Shown: positions 1 through 6,800 of the stretch, in pieces
Position numbering within the stretch: position 1 is the first letter of the stretch
How the letters are laid out: each line of letters opens with the position of its first letter
Source: Anaeroplasmataceae bacterium
GTDB taxonomy: Bacteria; Bacillota_I; Bacilli_A; Acholeplasmatales; JAEDCM01
Direction: 5' to 3'
Assembly (NCBI GenBank): GCA_016294165.1
Contig: JAEDCM010000021.1
Span: 1 to 29,298, forward strand
DNA length: 29,298 nucleotides
Made by a program: the position numbers and the translations under genes
Notes under the pieces: generated by a model
The model's database searches: none
What the model was told of the DNA's origin: nothing
Seen by the model: only the letters and a program-made list of their open reading frames with translations

Positions 1-50
1 TCACACAGTCAGCTTGGAAGGCTGAAGTTCTACCATTAAACTACGCCCGC
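1..50 (-). tRNA. tRNA-Gly (UCC), partial at window edge
   Basis: The 50 bases are identical to the 5' two thirds of the complete tRNA-Gly gene at 116-189. They hold the acceptor 5' strand, D arm and anticodon arm with the UCC anticodon in a CTTCCAA loop. The T arm and 3' acceptor lie outside the window, so completeness cannot be judged. It is the second copy of a tandem pair read on the minus strand. Confidence 0.9.
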
Positions 51-64
51 ATTTATTATATAAA

Positions 65-103
65 CACTGAATAAATTATATTTTATAATTAAAGTATTCA
101 GTG
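65..103. other. Long hairpin between tandem tRNA genes
   Basis: A perfect 9-base inverted repeat, CACTGAATA (65-73) and TATTCAGTG (95-103), encloses a second inverted repeat, AATTATA (74-80) and TATAATT (84-90), around a TTT loop. Together they form one 16-pair stem with a 4-base AAAG bulge. It fills most of the spacer between the two tRNA-Gly genes. On the plus side it is followed by a T run (107-113). In the direction of the tRNAs the tail is only weakly U-rich. It could be a terminator, a processing structure or a residue of the duplication; the sequence does not decide. Confidence 0.6.
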
Positions 104-115
104 GAATTTTTTTCA

Positions 116-189
116 TGGAGCGGGCGATGAGAATCGAACTCACACAGTCAGCTTGGAAGGCTGAAGTTCTACCATTAAACTACGCCCGC
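116..189 (-). tRNA. tRNA-Gly (anticodon UCC)
   Basis: The reverse complement folds as a standard cloverleaf. The acceptor GCGGGCG (183-189) pairs with CGCCCGC (120-126). The D arm contains TTTAATGGTAGA, the anticodon stem is TCAGC/GCTGA around loop CTTCCAA (anticodon UCC), and the T loop is GTTCGATTC. The 3' CCA is encoded (116-118). It reads GGA, and by wobble GGG, glycine codons. A strong promoter lies directly upstream at 207-235, and an identical copy follows at 1-50. Confidence 0.97.
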
Positions 190-206
190 ATTTACCATGC
201 ATTATT

Positions 207-235
207 ATATTACCATCATGGGAATGCATTGTCAA
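207..235 (-). promoter_or_regulatory. Promoter of the tRNA-Gly pair
   Basis: On the minus strand there is a perfect -35 TTGACA (230-235), a 17-base spacer and a -10 TAATAT (207-212). Transcription would start near 200, about ten bases before the mature tRNA 5' end. This is a textbook housekeeping promoter. Confidence 0.8.
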
Positions 236-254
236 CACTTTTTTTTAAAAAAAT

Positions 255-279
255 AAAAAAATCCATTACGGATTTTTTT
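255..279 (-). terminator. Terminator of the trmL small-protein cluster
   Basis: AAAAAATCC and GGATTTTTT form a stem around the loop ATTAC, followed on the minus strand by a long T-rich tail. The stop codon of the 43-residue ORF (266-268) lies in the hairpin loop. The A/T symmetry means it could also work in the plus direction. Confidence 0.7.
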
Positions 280-397
280 CTTGCGGTTCTTCAACAAGTT
301 CCCAATCGGAAATTGAGTAAATGTCCCATATAGAATCATGAGCCATTTGATATTCTTGTTCCGCTATTTCGGCCTTATTATTGCCTTTTTTGTTCAT
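266..397 (-). CDS. Unrecognised acidic 43-residue protein
   Basis: ATG at 397 is preceded by AAGGA nine bases upstream, and the frame runs 43 codons to TAA at 266. The protein begins MNKKGNNKAEIAEQEYQ and ends WELVEEPQEKNP. It is acidic and rich in Glu and Asp, with two Trp residues and no membrane segment or cysteine. The start lies inside the end of the 56-residue gene, overlapping by 20 bases in another frame, which points to translational coupling. The stop codon sits in the loop of the terminator. I do not recognise the family. Support for a real gene comes from the RBS, the coupling, the terminator fit and the mixed amino-acid composition. Its location in a trmL transcript suggests nothing specific about function. 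Confidence 0.65.
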   Translation of the reverse strand: MNKKGNNKAEIAEQEYQMAHDSIWDIYSISDWELVEEPQEKNP

Positions 398-548
398 TGT
401 CATCATTCCTTAATAAATCCCATATAAATGGATAGGTACCGATCGTATCTAAATCTCTTGAAAATTCCACTAATGAGTCTAATCCAATAAAAACAGGAAT
501 ATCATGATTTTCTAATTTAGCATTTTCAATTTCTGATTCTTTTTTCAT
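378..548 (-). CDS. Unrecognised 56-residue protein downstream of trmL
   Basis: The start ATG at 548 has a strong GAGGTGAT ribosome binding site, and the frame runs 56 codons to TAA at 378. The protein starts MKKESEIENAKLENHD and continues IPVFIGLDSLVEFS, then RDLDTIGTYPFIWDLL, with a polar tail. It has no signal peptide, membrane span or cysteine and looks like a small soluble protein with a hydrophobic middle. It lies 34 bases after trmL on the same strand and overlaps the next small ORF by 20 bases, so the three are probably co-transcribed. I cannot assign a family. Confidence 0.75.
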   Translation of the reverse strand: MKKESEIENAKLENHDIPVFIGLDSLVEFSRDLDTIGTYPFIWDLLRNDDNEQKRQ

Positions 549-582
549 ACTAATCACCTCATGATTAGTATTTGCCTAATTG

Positions 583-1101
583 CTATTGTTTATCCAAAAA
601 GTCGTGTCCTTTTAAACTATCAGGCTCTTCAGTAAATAAATCCATATAATCCAATTGTCTTAAAGCCTCATATATAGTGATTGCGACAACATTACTTAAG
701 TTTAATGACCTAACCTTATCTGTCATTGGTAAGCGGAAGCAGCGATCTAAGTGCGCTTTTAAAATCTCATAAGGAATACCCGCTGATTCCTTTCCAAAAA
801 CTAAATAAATGTCTTTATTGCATTTGGTAAAATCAATTTGTGATGGGGCTTTATGACCATATCTTGTTAGAAAGAAGAATTCACCATCATTTTTGCTTAA
901 AAATTCTTCATAATTTTTATATGTTACATAATCTAAATGCTCAATATAATTGGCTGCTGATCTTTTTAAGTGCTTTTCATCTAGAATAAATCCTAGAGGC
1001 TCAATTAGATGCAATTTAGCATTGGTAGCGACACATGTACGCATAATATTTCCAGTATTTTGAGGAATTTCGGGGTTATATAAAACAATATTTAGCTTCA
1101 T
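583..1101 (-). CDS. trmL: tRNA (cytidine/uridine(34)-2'-O)-methyltransferase TrmL
   Basis: SPOUT-class (SpoU/TrmH superfamily) methyltransferase that uses S-adenosylmethionine to 2'-O-methylate the wobble base of tRNA-Leu isoacceptors in the cytoplasm. The 172-residue protein opens with the family hallmark LNIVLYNPEIPQNTGNI (residues 3-19). It has the SPOUT motif 2 VFGKESAGIP (101-110) and motif 3 with MTDKVRSLNLSNVVAI (126-141), which builds the trefoil-knot SAM site. The start is uncertain. I chose ATG at 1101 because family members begin M-x-L-N-I-V-L-Y; an in-frame GTG at 1110 adds three residues, and neither has a convincing RBS. It heads a minus-strand cluster with two small ORFs. The length is slightly above the roughly 155-170 residues usual for the family because of a short acidic C-terminal tail. 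Confidence 0.95.
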   Translation of the reverse strand: MKLNIVLYNPEIPQNTGNIMRTCVATNAKLHLIEPLGFILDEKHLKRSAANYIEHLDYVTYKNYEEFLSKNDGEFFFLTRYGHKAPSQIDFTKCNKDIYLVFGKESAGIPYEILKAHLDRCFRLPMTDKVRSLNLSNVVAITIYEALRQLDYMDLFTEEPDSLKGHDFLDKQ

Positions 1102-1237
1102 TTTTTTCACACAATTAATTAAAATTAATTTACTCCATTCTTTAGTTTATAATGATTATATCATTTTATTTAAAATAATGCATAAATTATTAGAAAAATA
1201 GTCATATTTATTATATCATATATATGAGGTGTTTTTT

Positions 1238-1978
1238 ATGAAAATAAATTTAAGAGGTAAAAAATCAGTATTAGAAACCTATTTATTGAATAATACAAAA
1301 GCTCCACTTATTTTAATTATGCCTGGTGGAGGCTATGATCATACATCACCACGTGAAGGGAAACCGGTTGCCGAGTTTTTTAATAAAAATGGGTATCATG
1401 CGGCTGTTCTTCATTATCGTGAAGAGTTATATCCATATCCAGAACCAACCTATGATATTGCGGCATCTGTTAAATATCTATGGGAAAACAAGGATGAATT
1501 CATGATTGATGAGATTATCACTATGGGATTTTCAGCCGGAGGTCACGCAACAGCTTTATATAATTGTAAATATCAAGAATTTCTTGGAGAAGACTTAAAA
1601 TGTGACATAATAATCAAGAGAACGATTTTATGCTACCCAGTTATAACTGACAATCCATTATATGCGCATCAAGGTTCATTTATTAATTTAGGGGCCTATG
1701 AAGAGGTTTCAATTGAAAAACTAGTGGATGAGAATTTTCCTAAAACCTTTATTTGGCATACAGTAACCGATGAGTCCGTTCCGGTATATAATAGTTTATT
1801 AATGATGAAGGCTTTAAGTGATAAAAATGTAAATTATGAGGCACATATATATCCTAGAGGGCCACATGGCGTATCTCTAGCAATCGAAGAAACAGCAGCT
1901 AAAGAGGAACAAAATGATCCTTATTTAGCTTCATGGAGCACTCAGGTATTAAAATGGTTAGAAATTAGTAAAGGATGA
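1238..1978 (+). CDS. Alpha/beta-hydrolase, acetyl-xylan/feruloyl esterase-like
   Basis: Cytoplasmic serine hydrolase of the esterase/lipase group that includes bifunctional feruloyl and acetyl-xylan esterases, which remove acyl groups from plant-derived oligosaccharides. Visible features are the oxyanion loop MPGGGY (28-33), the nucleophile elbow GFSAGGH with Ser99, Asp178 in TDESVP and His210 in GPHG, in the correct order for a catalytic triad. There is no signal peptide, so the substrate must be imported or internal. At 246 residues it is a compact single-domain enzyme. The start is ATG 1238 behind GAGGTG; an in-frame GTG at 1229 lies within that RBS. The next gene starts four bases after the stop with its RBS inside this gene's end, so the two are coupled. 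The exact substrate cannot be read from sequence. Confidence 0.9.
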   Translation: MKINLRGKKSVLETYLLNNTKAPLILIMPGGGYDHTSPREGKPVAEFFNKNGYHAAVLHYREELYPYPEPTYDIAASVKYLWENKDEFMIDEIITMGFSAGGHATALYNCKYQEFLGEDLKCDIIIKRTILCYPVITDNPLYAHQGSFINLGAYEEVSIEKLVDENFPKTFIWHTVTDESVPVYNSLLMMKALSDKNVNYEAHIYPRGPHGVSLAIEETAAKEEQNDPYLASWSTQVLKWLEISKG

Positions 1979-1982
1979 TTTT

Positions 1983-2429
1983 ATGAAAGTTGCATTGGCG
2001 TGCATTAAAGAACAAAATAATGCATTCTTAGATATGGGGTTAATGGAGGAAAAACTGATTGAAGCTGCTTATAATGGAGCTGATATTGTCTTCTTCAAAC
2101 CTAACTCTTTAGATGTTGATATGAATAACGAGGATTTTTTAGATCTTATCAATTATTGTGGGGAATATGCAATTACGGTTGGAATAGGAATAAAAGATAA
2201 TTATCAAGTTTATGATTATAAATCATCATTAATTTTTGAACAAAAGAAGAGGGAATCATTTGTTTTTGAAAAAATCAAATTCTATGTTGCAAATGAAAAG
2301 AAGGATAGCTATACCCTTCTTATTGATAATAATTTAGAGTCTGATACCTTCTTAATCACGGATAAGGCATATTATCACGATGGAGAAATTATTTTAGAAA
2401 GTGATGATATTCTATATTTCAAAATATAA
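1983..2429 (+). CDS. Small nitrilase-like protein lacking the catalytic residues
   Basis: A 148-residue cytoplasmic protein. The first half resembles the start of carbon-nitrogen hydrolases (nitrilase superfamily). A beta strand KVALACIK is followed by a helix ending EAAYNGADIVFF, the equivalent of the family segment AAxxGADLVVFPE, and then by GIGIKDNYQVYDYKSSLIF. The position normally holding the catalytic Glu reads KPN instead of PE, and the protein ends before the Lys and Cys of the triad could occur; it is half the usual 260-300 residues. It has its own AAAGGATG RBS overlapping the esterase gene's end and no internal stop, so it appears to be a maintained short protein and not a fresh truncation. 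The family assignment is tentative; the coding status is much firmer. Confidence 0.75.
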   Translation: MKVALACIKEQNNAFLDMGLMEEKLIEAAYNGADIVFFKPNSLDVDMNNEDFLDLINYCGEYAITVGIGIKDNYQVYDYKSSLIFEQKKRESFVFEKIKFYVANEKKDSYTLLIDNNLESDTFLITDKAYYHDGEIILESDDILYFKI

Positions 2430-2433
2430 AAAA

Positions 2434-2459
2434 GCGCTCAATTAAGAGCGCATATTTTA
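2434..2459. terminator. Convergent bidirectional terminator
   Basis: GCGCTC (2434-2439) and GAGCGC (2446-2451) form a perfect six-pair GC-rich stem with loop AATTAA. Read on the minus strand it is followed by TTTTTT, an excellent terminator for the 2470-2706 gene. On the plus strand the tail is ATATTTTAT, a weaker terminator for the 1238-2429 pair. Confidence 0.85.
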
Positions 2460-2469
2460 TAGTTTCTAA

Positions 2470-2706
2470 TTAAACAACCTTTAAGAAAGCTAAAACTAGT
2501 AAAACAAGTCCAACTAAGCAATATACATCAAGAAGTATACCTAAGATTGGAACTAAAATATTAATTACAGGAATTCCACCAACTAAAGAAATTGCCCATC
2601 CACATAAAACTGCAACAACAATGTAAAGTACAATTCCAATGATTAAACCTACAACATCCTTAGACCATTTAAATGATAAAGGGAAAATGTTTTTTAGTGT
2701 TTTCAT
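2470..2706 (-). CDS. Small two-to-three-span membrane protein
   Basis: A 78-residue very hydrophobic protein. A short basic N-terminus (MKTLKNIFPLSFKWSKD) precedes hydrophobic spans at about residues 19-42 and 47-76, the second possibly split by a Gly/Pro-rich turn. It ends at a short FLKVV tail. Small integral membrane proteins of this form with an N-terminal FPLSFK-like segment occur in gut Firmicutes, but no function is known to me. The RBS AAGGAGAG lies ten bases before ATG 2706. It has its own consensus promoter (2761-2789) and a strong terminator (2434-2459), so it is a single-gene unit, probably well expressed. Confidence 0.85.
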   Translation of the reverse strand: MKTLKNIFPLSFKWSKDVVGLIIGIVLYIVVAVLCGWAISLVGGIPVINILVPILGILLDVYCLVGLVLLVLAFLKVV

Positions 2707-2760
2707 TTTATTTCTCTCCTTTTAATGAATTTAATGGGTGTATTTTAACCCCTCAATGTG

Positions 2761-2789
2761 ATTATACGTCTTTAAAAGATTAAAGTCAA
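2761..2789 (-). promoter_or_regulatory. Promoter of the small membrane protein gene
   Basis: Minus-strand -35 TTGACT (2784-2789), a 17-base spacer and a perfect -10 TATAAT (2761-2766). The predicted 5' UTR is roughly 45-50 bases before the ATG at 2706. Confidence 0.85.
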
Positions 2790-2904
2790 TTATCTAAAAA
2801 TAAAAAAATTTCAAAATTATATTTAAATGTGTATAACTTTTTATTTATTAAAATATTGTTGCAAAAAGAAGAAATATGGGTTATTATTTTTTTAGGTGAT
2901 TAGG

Positions 2905-3681
2905 ATGGAAAAAATATTAGTAATTCTACTAGCAACATTCATTGGATATAGTACGAACTGGTTAGCAATCAAGATGCTTTTTAGACCATATACAAGAAAG
3001 ACGATTTTTAAAATCCATATTCCATTTACACCAGGAATCATTCCGAAGAATCGTCATAATATCGCGAGAAGTCTAGCGAATATCATGACAGATAAGGTTT
3101 TAACTGATGATACAATTAGTTCAAAAATCATCGATAATTTAAAAATTGAAGGAAATATTTCTAGTTTGATCGATGAGAATTGTGAAGAATCAATTAAGAA
3201 TACCTTAAAAAAGGTTTCAAAAAATATTTCTGATGATTTATTAAATAGTGGATTATCAGAAAATATTGTTGAAAGTCTTTTTAATGAAATTAAACCGAAA
3301 TTAGGATTTTTTGGTGGAATGATTGATGGATTTAGAGATGTAATAATTGATAAGATTGATAATTATATTTCAACTGAAGGTAAGACATATATTGAGAACT
3401 ATTTGAATAAAAAATATGATGAAATAAAAGAAGTAAATTTCGCTTCATTAAAGGAAAATCCCCTATTTGATATTGTGAAAAATGCTTTAGGGTCTTTTTT
3501 AAATCAAGCGATTATGGCTGTTGATATTAAAGGGTTAATAGAAGATGAAATTAATGCCTTAGATATCAAAGAATTTGAGCGTATGCTAACAAGTGTATTA
3601 AATAGAGAATTAAGAGCAATTACTTGGCTAGGAGCAATTATTGGTGCAATAATTGGATGTATTAATCTGTTTTTCTTATAG
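2905..3681 (+). CDS. DUF445 family membrane protein (YheB-like)
   Basis: A 258-residue member of the DUF445 family, whose B. subtilis member YheB is found in spore or membrane fractions and has no settled biochemical function. The N-terminal span carries the family signature GYSTNWLAIKMLFRP (residues 14-28), followed by the conserved segment FTPGIIPKNRHNIA. The middle is a long helical region with alternating charged and hydrophobic residues. A second membrane span, ending CINLFFL, closes the protein, giving one N-terminal and one C-terminal anchor. The start is ATG 2905 with AGGTG six bases upstream; the GTG at 2896 lies inside the RBS. It is somewhat short compared with members of 370 residues or more. 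It is followed by its own terminator. Confidence 0.88.
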   Translation: MEKILVILLATFIGYSTNWLAIKMLFRPYTRKTIFKIHIPFTPGIIPKNRHNIARSLANIMTDKVLTDDTISSKIIDNLKIEGNISSLIDENCEESIKNTLKKVSKNISDDLLNSGLSENIVESLFNEIKPKLGFFGGMIDGFRDVIIDKIDNYISTEGKTYIENYLNKKYDEIKEVNFASLKENPLFDIVKNALGSFLNQAIMAVDIKGLIEDEINALDIKEFERMLTSVLNRELRAITWLGAIIGAIIGCINLFFL

Positions 3682-3707
3682 GCTTTGGATAAAATCCAAG
3701 CCTTTTT
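3681..3707 (+). terminator. Terminator after the DUF445 gene
   Basis: GGCTTTGGAT (3681-3690) pairs with ATCCAAGCC (3694-3702) with one bulged T, followed by TTTTT. The stem begins at the last base of the stop codon. Confidence 0.85.
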
Positions 3708-3739
3708 AATATTATAATATTAATATCTTTTATATTTTG

Positions 3740-3768
3740 TTGCATAAATTATTATGTTATGCTAAAAT
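3740..3768 (+). promoter_or_regulatory. Promoter of the giant BspA-like gene
   Basis: -35 TTGCAT (3740-3745), a 17-base spacer and -10 TAAAAT (3763-3768) preceded by TGC, which makes an extended -10. A second TATAAT at 3774-3779 has no matching -35. The predicted 5' UTR is about 40 bases, ending in GGAGG seven bases before ATG 3816. Confidence 0.7.
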
Positions 3769-3815
3769 AAATGTATAATATTTTACTTATAAAATATAAG
3801 CTCGGAGGTATGAGT

Positions 3816-6800
3816 ATGAAGAAAATTAGAGGGATTATTTTAACAGCAGTAGCTGTAACTGCAGCAGGAAGCTTAGCTGCTTGCGGTAAGGAAAATGAAA
3901 AGCCAAAGACAACGTTATCGCCCAATGCGGTTATTACAAGCGGTCGCTATCAATATCGTGTTACTGATGGGAAAGCCAATATTATTAAAATCAACGTTAA
4001 GGATTTGACAGAATTATCTATTCCAAATAAAATTGATAACTATGAAGTTAATCGTGTTAATTGCATTGTTGAATCAGAGACTTTAGAAAAGGTTACAATT
4101 CCTAGCAACATTATTACAATGTCAGCTGGTATTTTTGAGAAATGTCCAAATCTTACAACTGTAGAATTTGCGGCTGATTCACAATTAGAAGAGATTAGCT
4201 CAGATACATTTAAAAACACAAAAATTGTCAATATTACGATTCCAAAAAGTGTTAAGTCAGTTGCTTATTCAGCATTTGAGGGTGTTAAAACATTAAAGAG
4301 CGTTTCTTTTGAAAATGGATCTAATCTAGCAAGCATTGGTCCAAATGCTTTTTATGGTTGTGAATTAATCGAGACAATCAAGGTTCCTAGTAAAGTTGTT
4401 GAAATTGGGGCTTCAGCTTTTGAGGGATGCGATAAATTAAGCAAAGTTGATTTTAGTGTCGCAACAAGTTTAAACGTTGTTAATCAATATGCATTTGCAA
4501 ATTGTGAATTGATTACTGAAATTGCATTTCCAACTAATCTAGTTACTATTGAGGATCATGCCTTCAGAGGATGTAGCGGATTAAATAATGTTTCTTTTAA
4601 CGAAGGATTAGAGAAAATTGGAGAAAAAGCATTCTTTGAATGTGAAAATATTACTGATGTTGAACTTCCAAAAACAATGGCTTATGTTGGAAGTGAAGCA
4701 TTCGCATCATGCGATATTCAAAATTTAAAAATTTCATCAAAAATTGAGAAAATTGAAGATTTAGCATTTGATGGAAATACTATTACAAATTTAACAATTG
4801 CAACAGGTATTGATCTGTTAGATGTGTTCAATTCGAATTTGGATGATGTAAAAGAGTCAGTAACAAATGTTAATGTTGTTTTACAAGCAAATTCAAATGA
4901 TAGATCAATTATTGATAACATGTTTAATGGATTTGCTAATTTAAGAACTATTAGCATTCCTAATCAAGTAAATTACATTGGTAAAGGGGCATTCTACGGA
5001 TGTTATGCATTAAATAATGTAGTTTTACCTACAGGAATTACAGCGATAAATGAAAATACATTTGGAAGTTGTGTAAGTTTATCAGCTATTACTATTCCAA
5101 CAAATGTAACACAGATGAAAGAAGGAGCGTTTAGCTTATGTACTAGTTTAACAAGTATTACCATTCCTTCATCAATTGTAGTTATTCCTGATTATGCATT
5201 TAGCCAAAGTGGTTTAACAACTATTACATTTGATGGTAATGTAATTTCAATCGGGGATGGTGCTTTTGAAAACTGTCTTGATTTAGCAACTGTTGTAATC
5301 CCTGATACTGTTACCGAAATTGGAAATCAAGCATTTAAAAACTGTACACAATTAGATGTTGATATTAAATCAAATATTAGCATTGTTGGTAATGAAGCAT
5401 TCCAAAATTGTGGTATGGCTACAATCGTTGATGGAAGTGGGCTTACAATTATTGGACAATCAGCCTTTGAAAATTGTCAAATGGATAAGGTGCTTGTTTT
5501 AGGTGATAAGATCGAAACAATTGGCCAAGACGCTTTTAAAGGAATTGGCGGAATTGAAGAATTAACAATTAAAGCTGAATATTCTTTGGACCACTTATTC
5601 GGTAAAAATAATGGTGTTAATGAGTCATTAAAGAAATTAGTGATTATCGGTAGTGGTACGGTAGTAGAAGGTGCTTATGCTGGCGCAGTTAATCTTGAAG
5701 AATTAACAATTAGTGGTCAAGTTACAGGAATTGGAAAAAAAGCTTTCTACCGTGCAAAGATTTCAAATCTTGTTTTACCATCAGGTTTATTAACAATTGG
5801 TGATGAGGCATTTGCTTCATGTGTTAACTTAACAGATGTTGATGTTCCAGATAGTGTAACTAGAATTGGAGATAAAGCCTTCTATGGATGTAGTGCTATT
5901 ACATCAATTAAGCTTTCTAAAAATGCAATCGTTGGTCAAGATGCATTTAATGGAGCAATCAATGTTAAATATTTAGAAACTCTTGGAGAATTTGGACTTG
6001 TAGAATTATTTGGAACAAGTCGTTCATCAGTGGCATTAAGCCTTGAGCAAGTTGTAATTTTAGATGGTTCAACATTTATTTCTGATAGAGCATTTGAGGG
6101 TTGTGCTGAATTAACAGCAATTACTCTTCCGGAAAATATTACATCAGTTGGTAAATACGCATTTGCGGATTGTACAAGTTTATCAGAAATTACTATTCCA
6201 CAAGGTGTTTTAGAAATCATGGAAGGTGCATTTAGTGGATGTAGCAGCATCGCAGTTGTTAATTTAAATAGTGATTTAACAATTATTGGTGCTTATGCCT
6301 TCCAAAACTGTGTAGGAATTGGTGCATTGACATTACCACAAAGCATTAAGGCATTAAATGATGGTGCCTTTGCTGGATGCAAGAATATGTTATTAACAAT
6401 TCCATCAGATAATAGCATTACTTCAGTTGGCGAATATACATTTGCAGATTGTAATGGAATTACTGAATTCTTCTTACCATCTGAAATGACTACTATACCA
6501 GCTGGTTTATATAGTGGATGTATCAATTTAAAGAATGTTACAATTTCTAATAAGATTACTTCAATTGGTGAATATGCCTTTGAAAGATGTTCAAATTTAA
6601 TTTTAACATTTGAAAATGATTCAATTGTTGAAACAATTGGCAATTATGCATTTAGTGGATGTACATCTTTAAGAATTTCTGCAATCCCTTCATTTGTTCA
6701 TACAATTGGTGATGGGGCATTTAGCAAGTGTACATCATTAGAAAATATTAGCCTTCCTACTGGTATTAAAACAATCGGTAGCGAAGCGTTTAGCGGTTGC

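Noticed and set aside
115..333. 72-residue open frame on the plus strand
   Set aside because: It runs antisense through the tRNA-Gly gene and its promoter, has no RBS and reads the opposite strand of the two small trmL-linked genes.
1148..1153. TATAAT upstream of the esterase as a promoter
   Set aside because: No acceptable -35 at 16-18 bases was found, and such hexamers are frequent by chance in this AT-rich DNA.
1229..1237. Upstream GTG starts for the esterase, and similar ones at 2896, 19273, 22586 and 25886
   Set aside because: Each GTG lies in or immediately beside an AGGTG-type ribosome binding site; the downstream ATG is correctly spaced.
3771..3815. Upstream ATG extension of the giant lipoprotein
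   Set aside because: It would start within the promoter region and place 15 residues before a perfect lipoprotein signal peptide; the GGAGG RBS fits ATG 3816.
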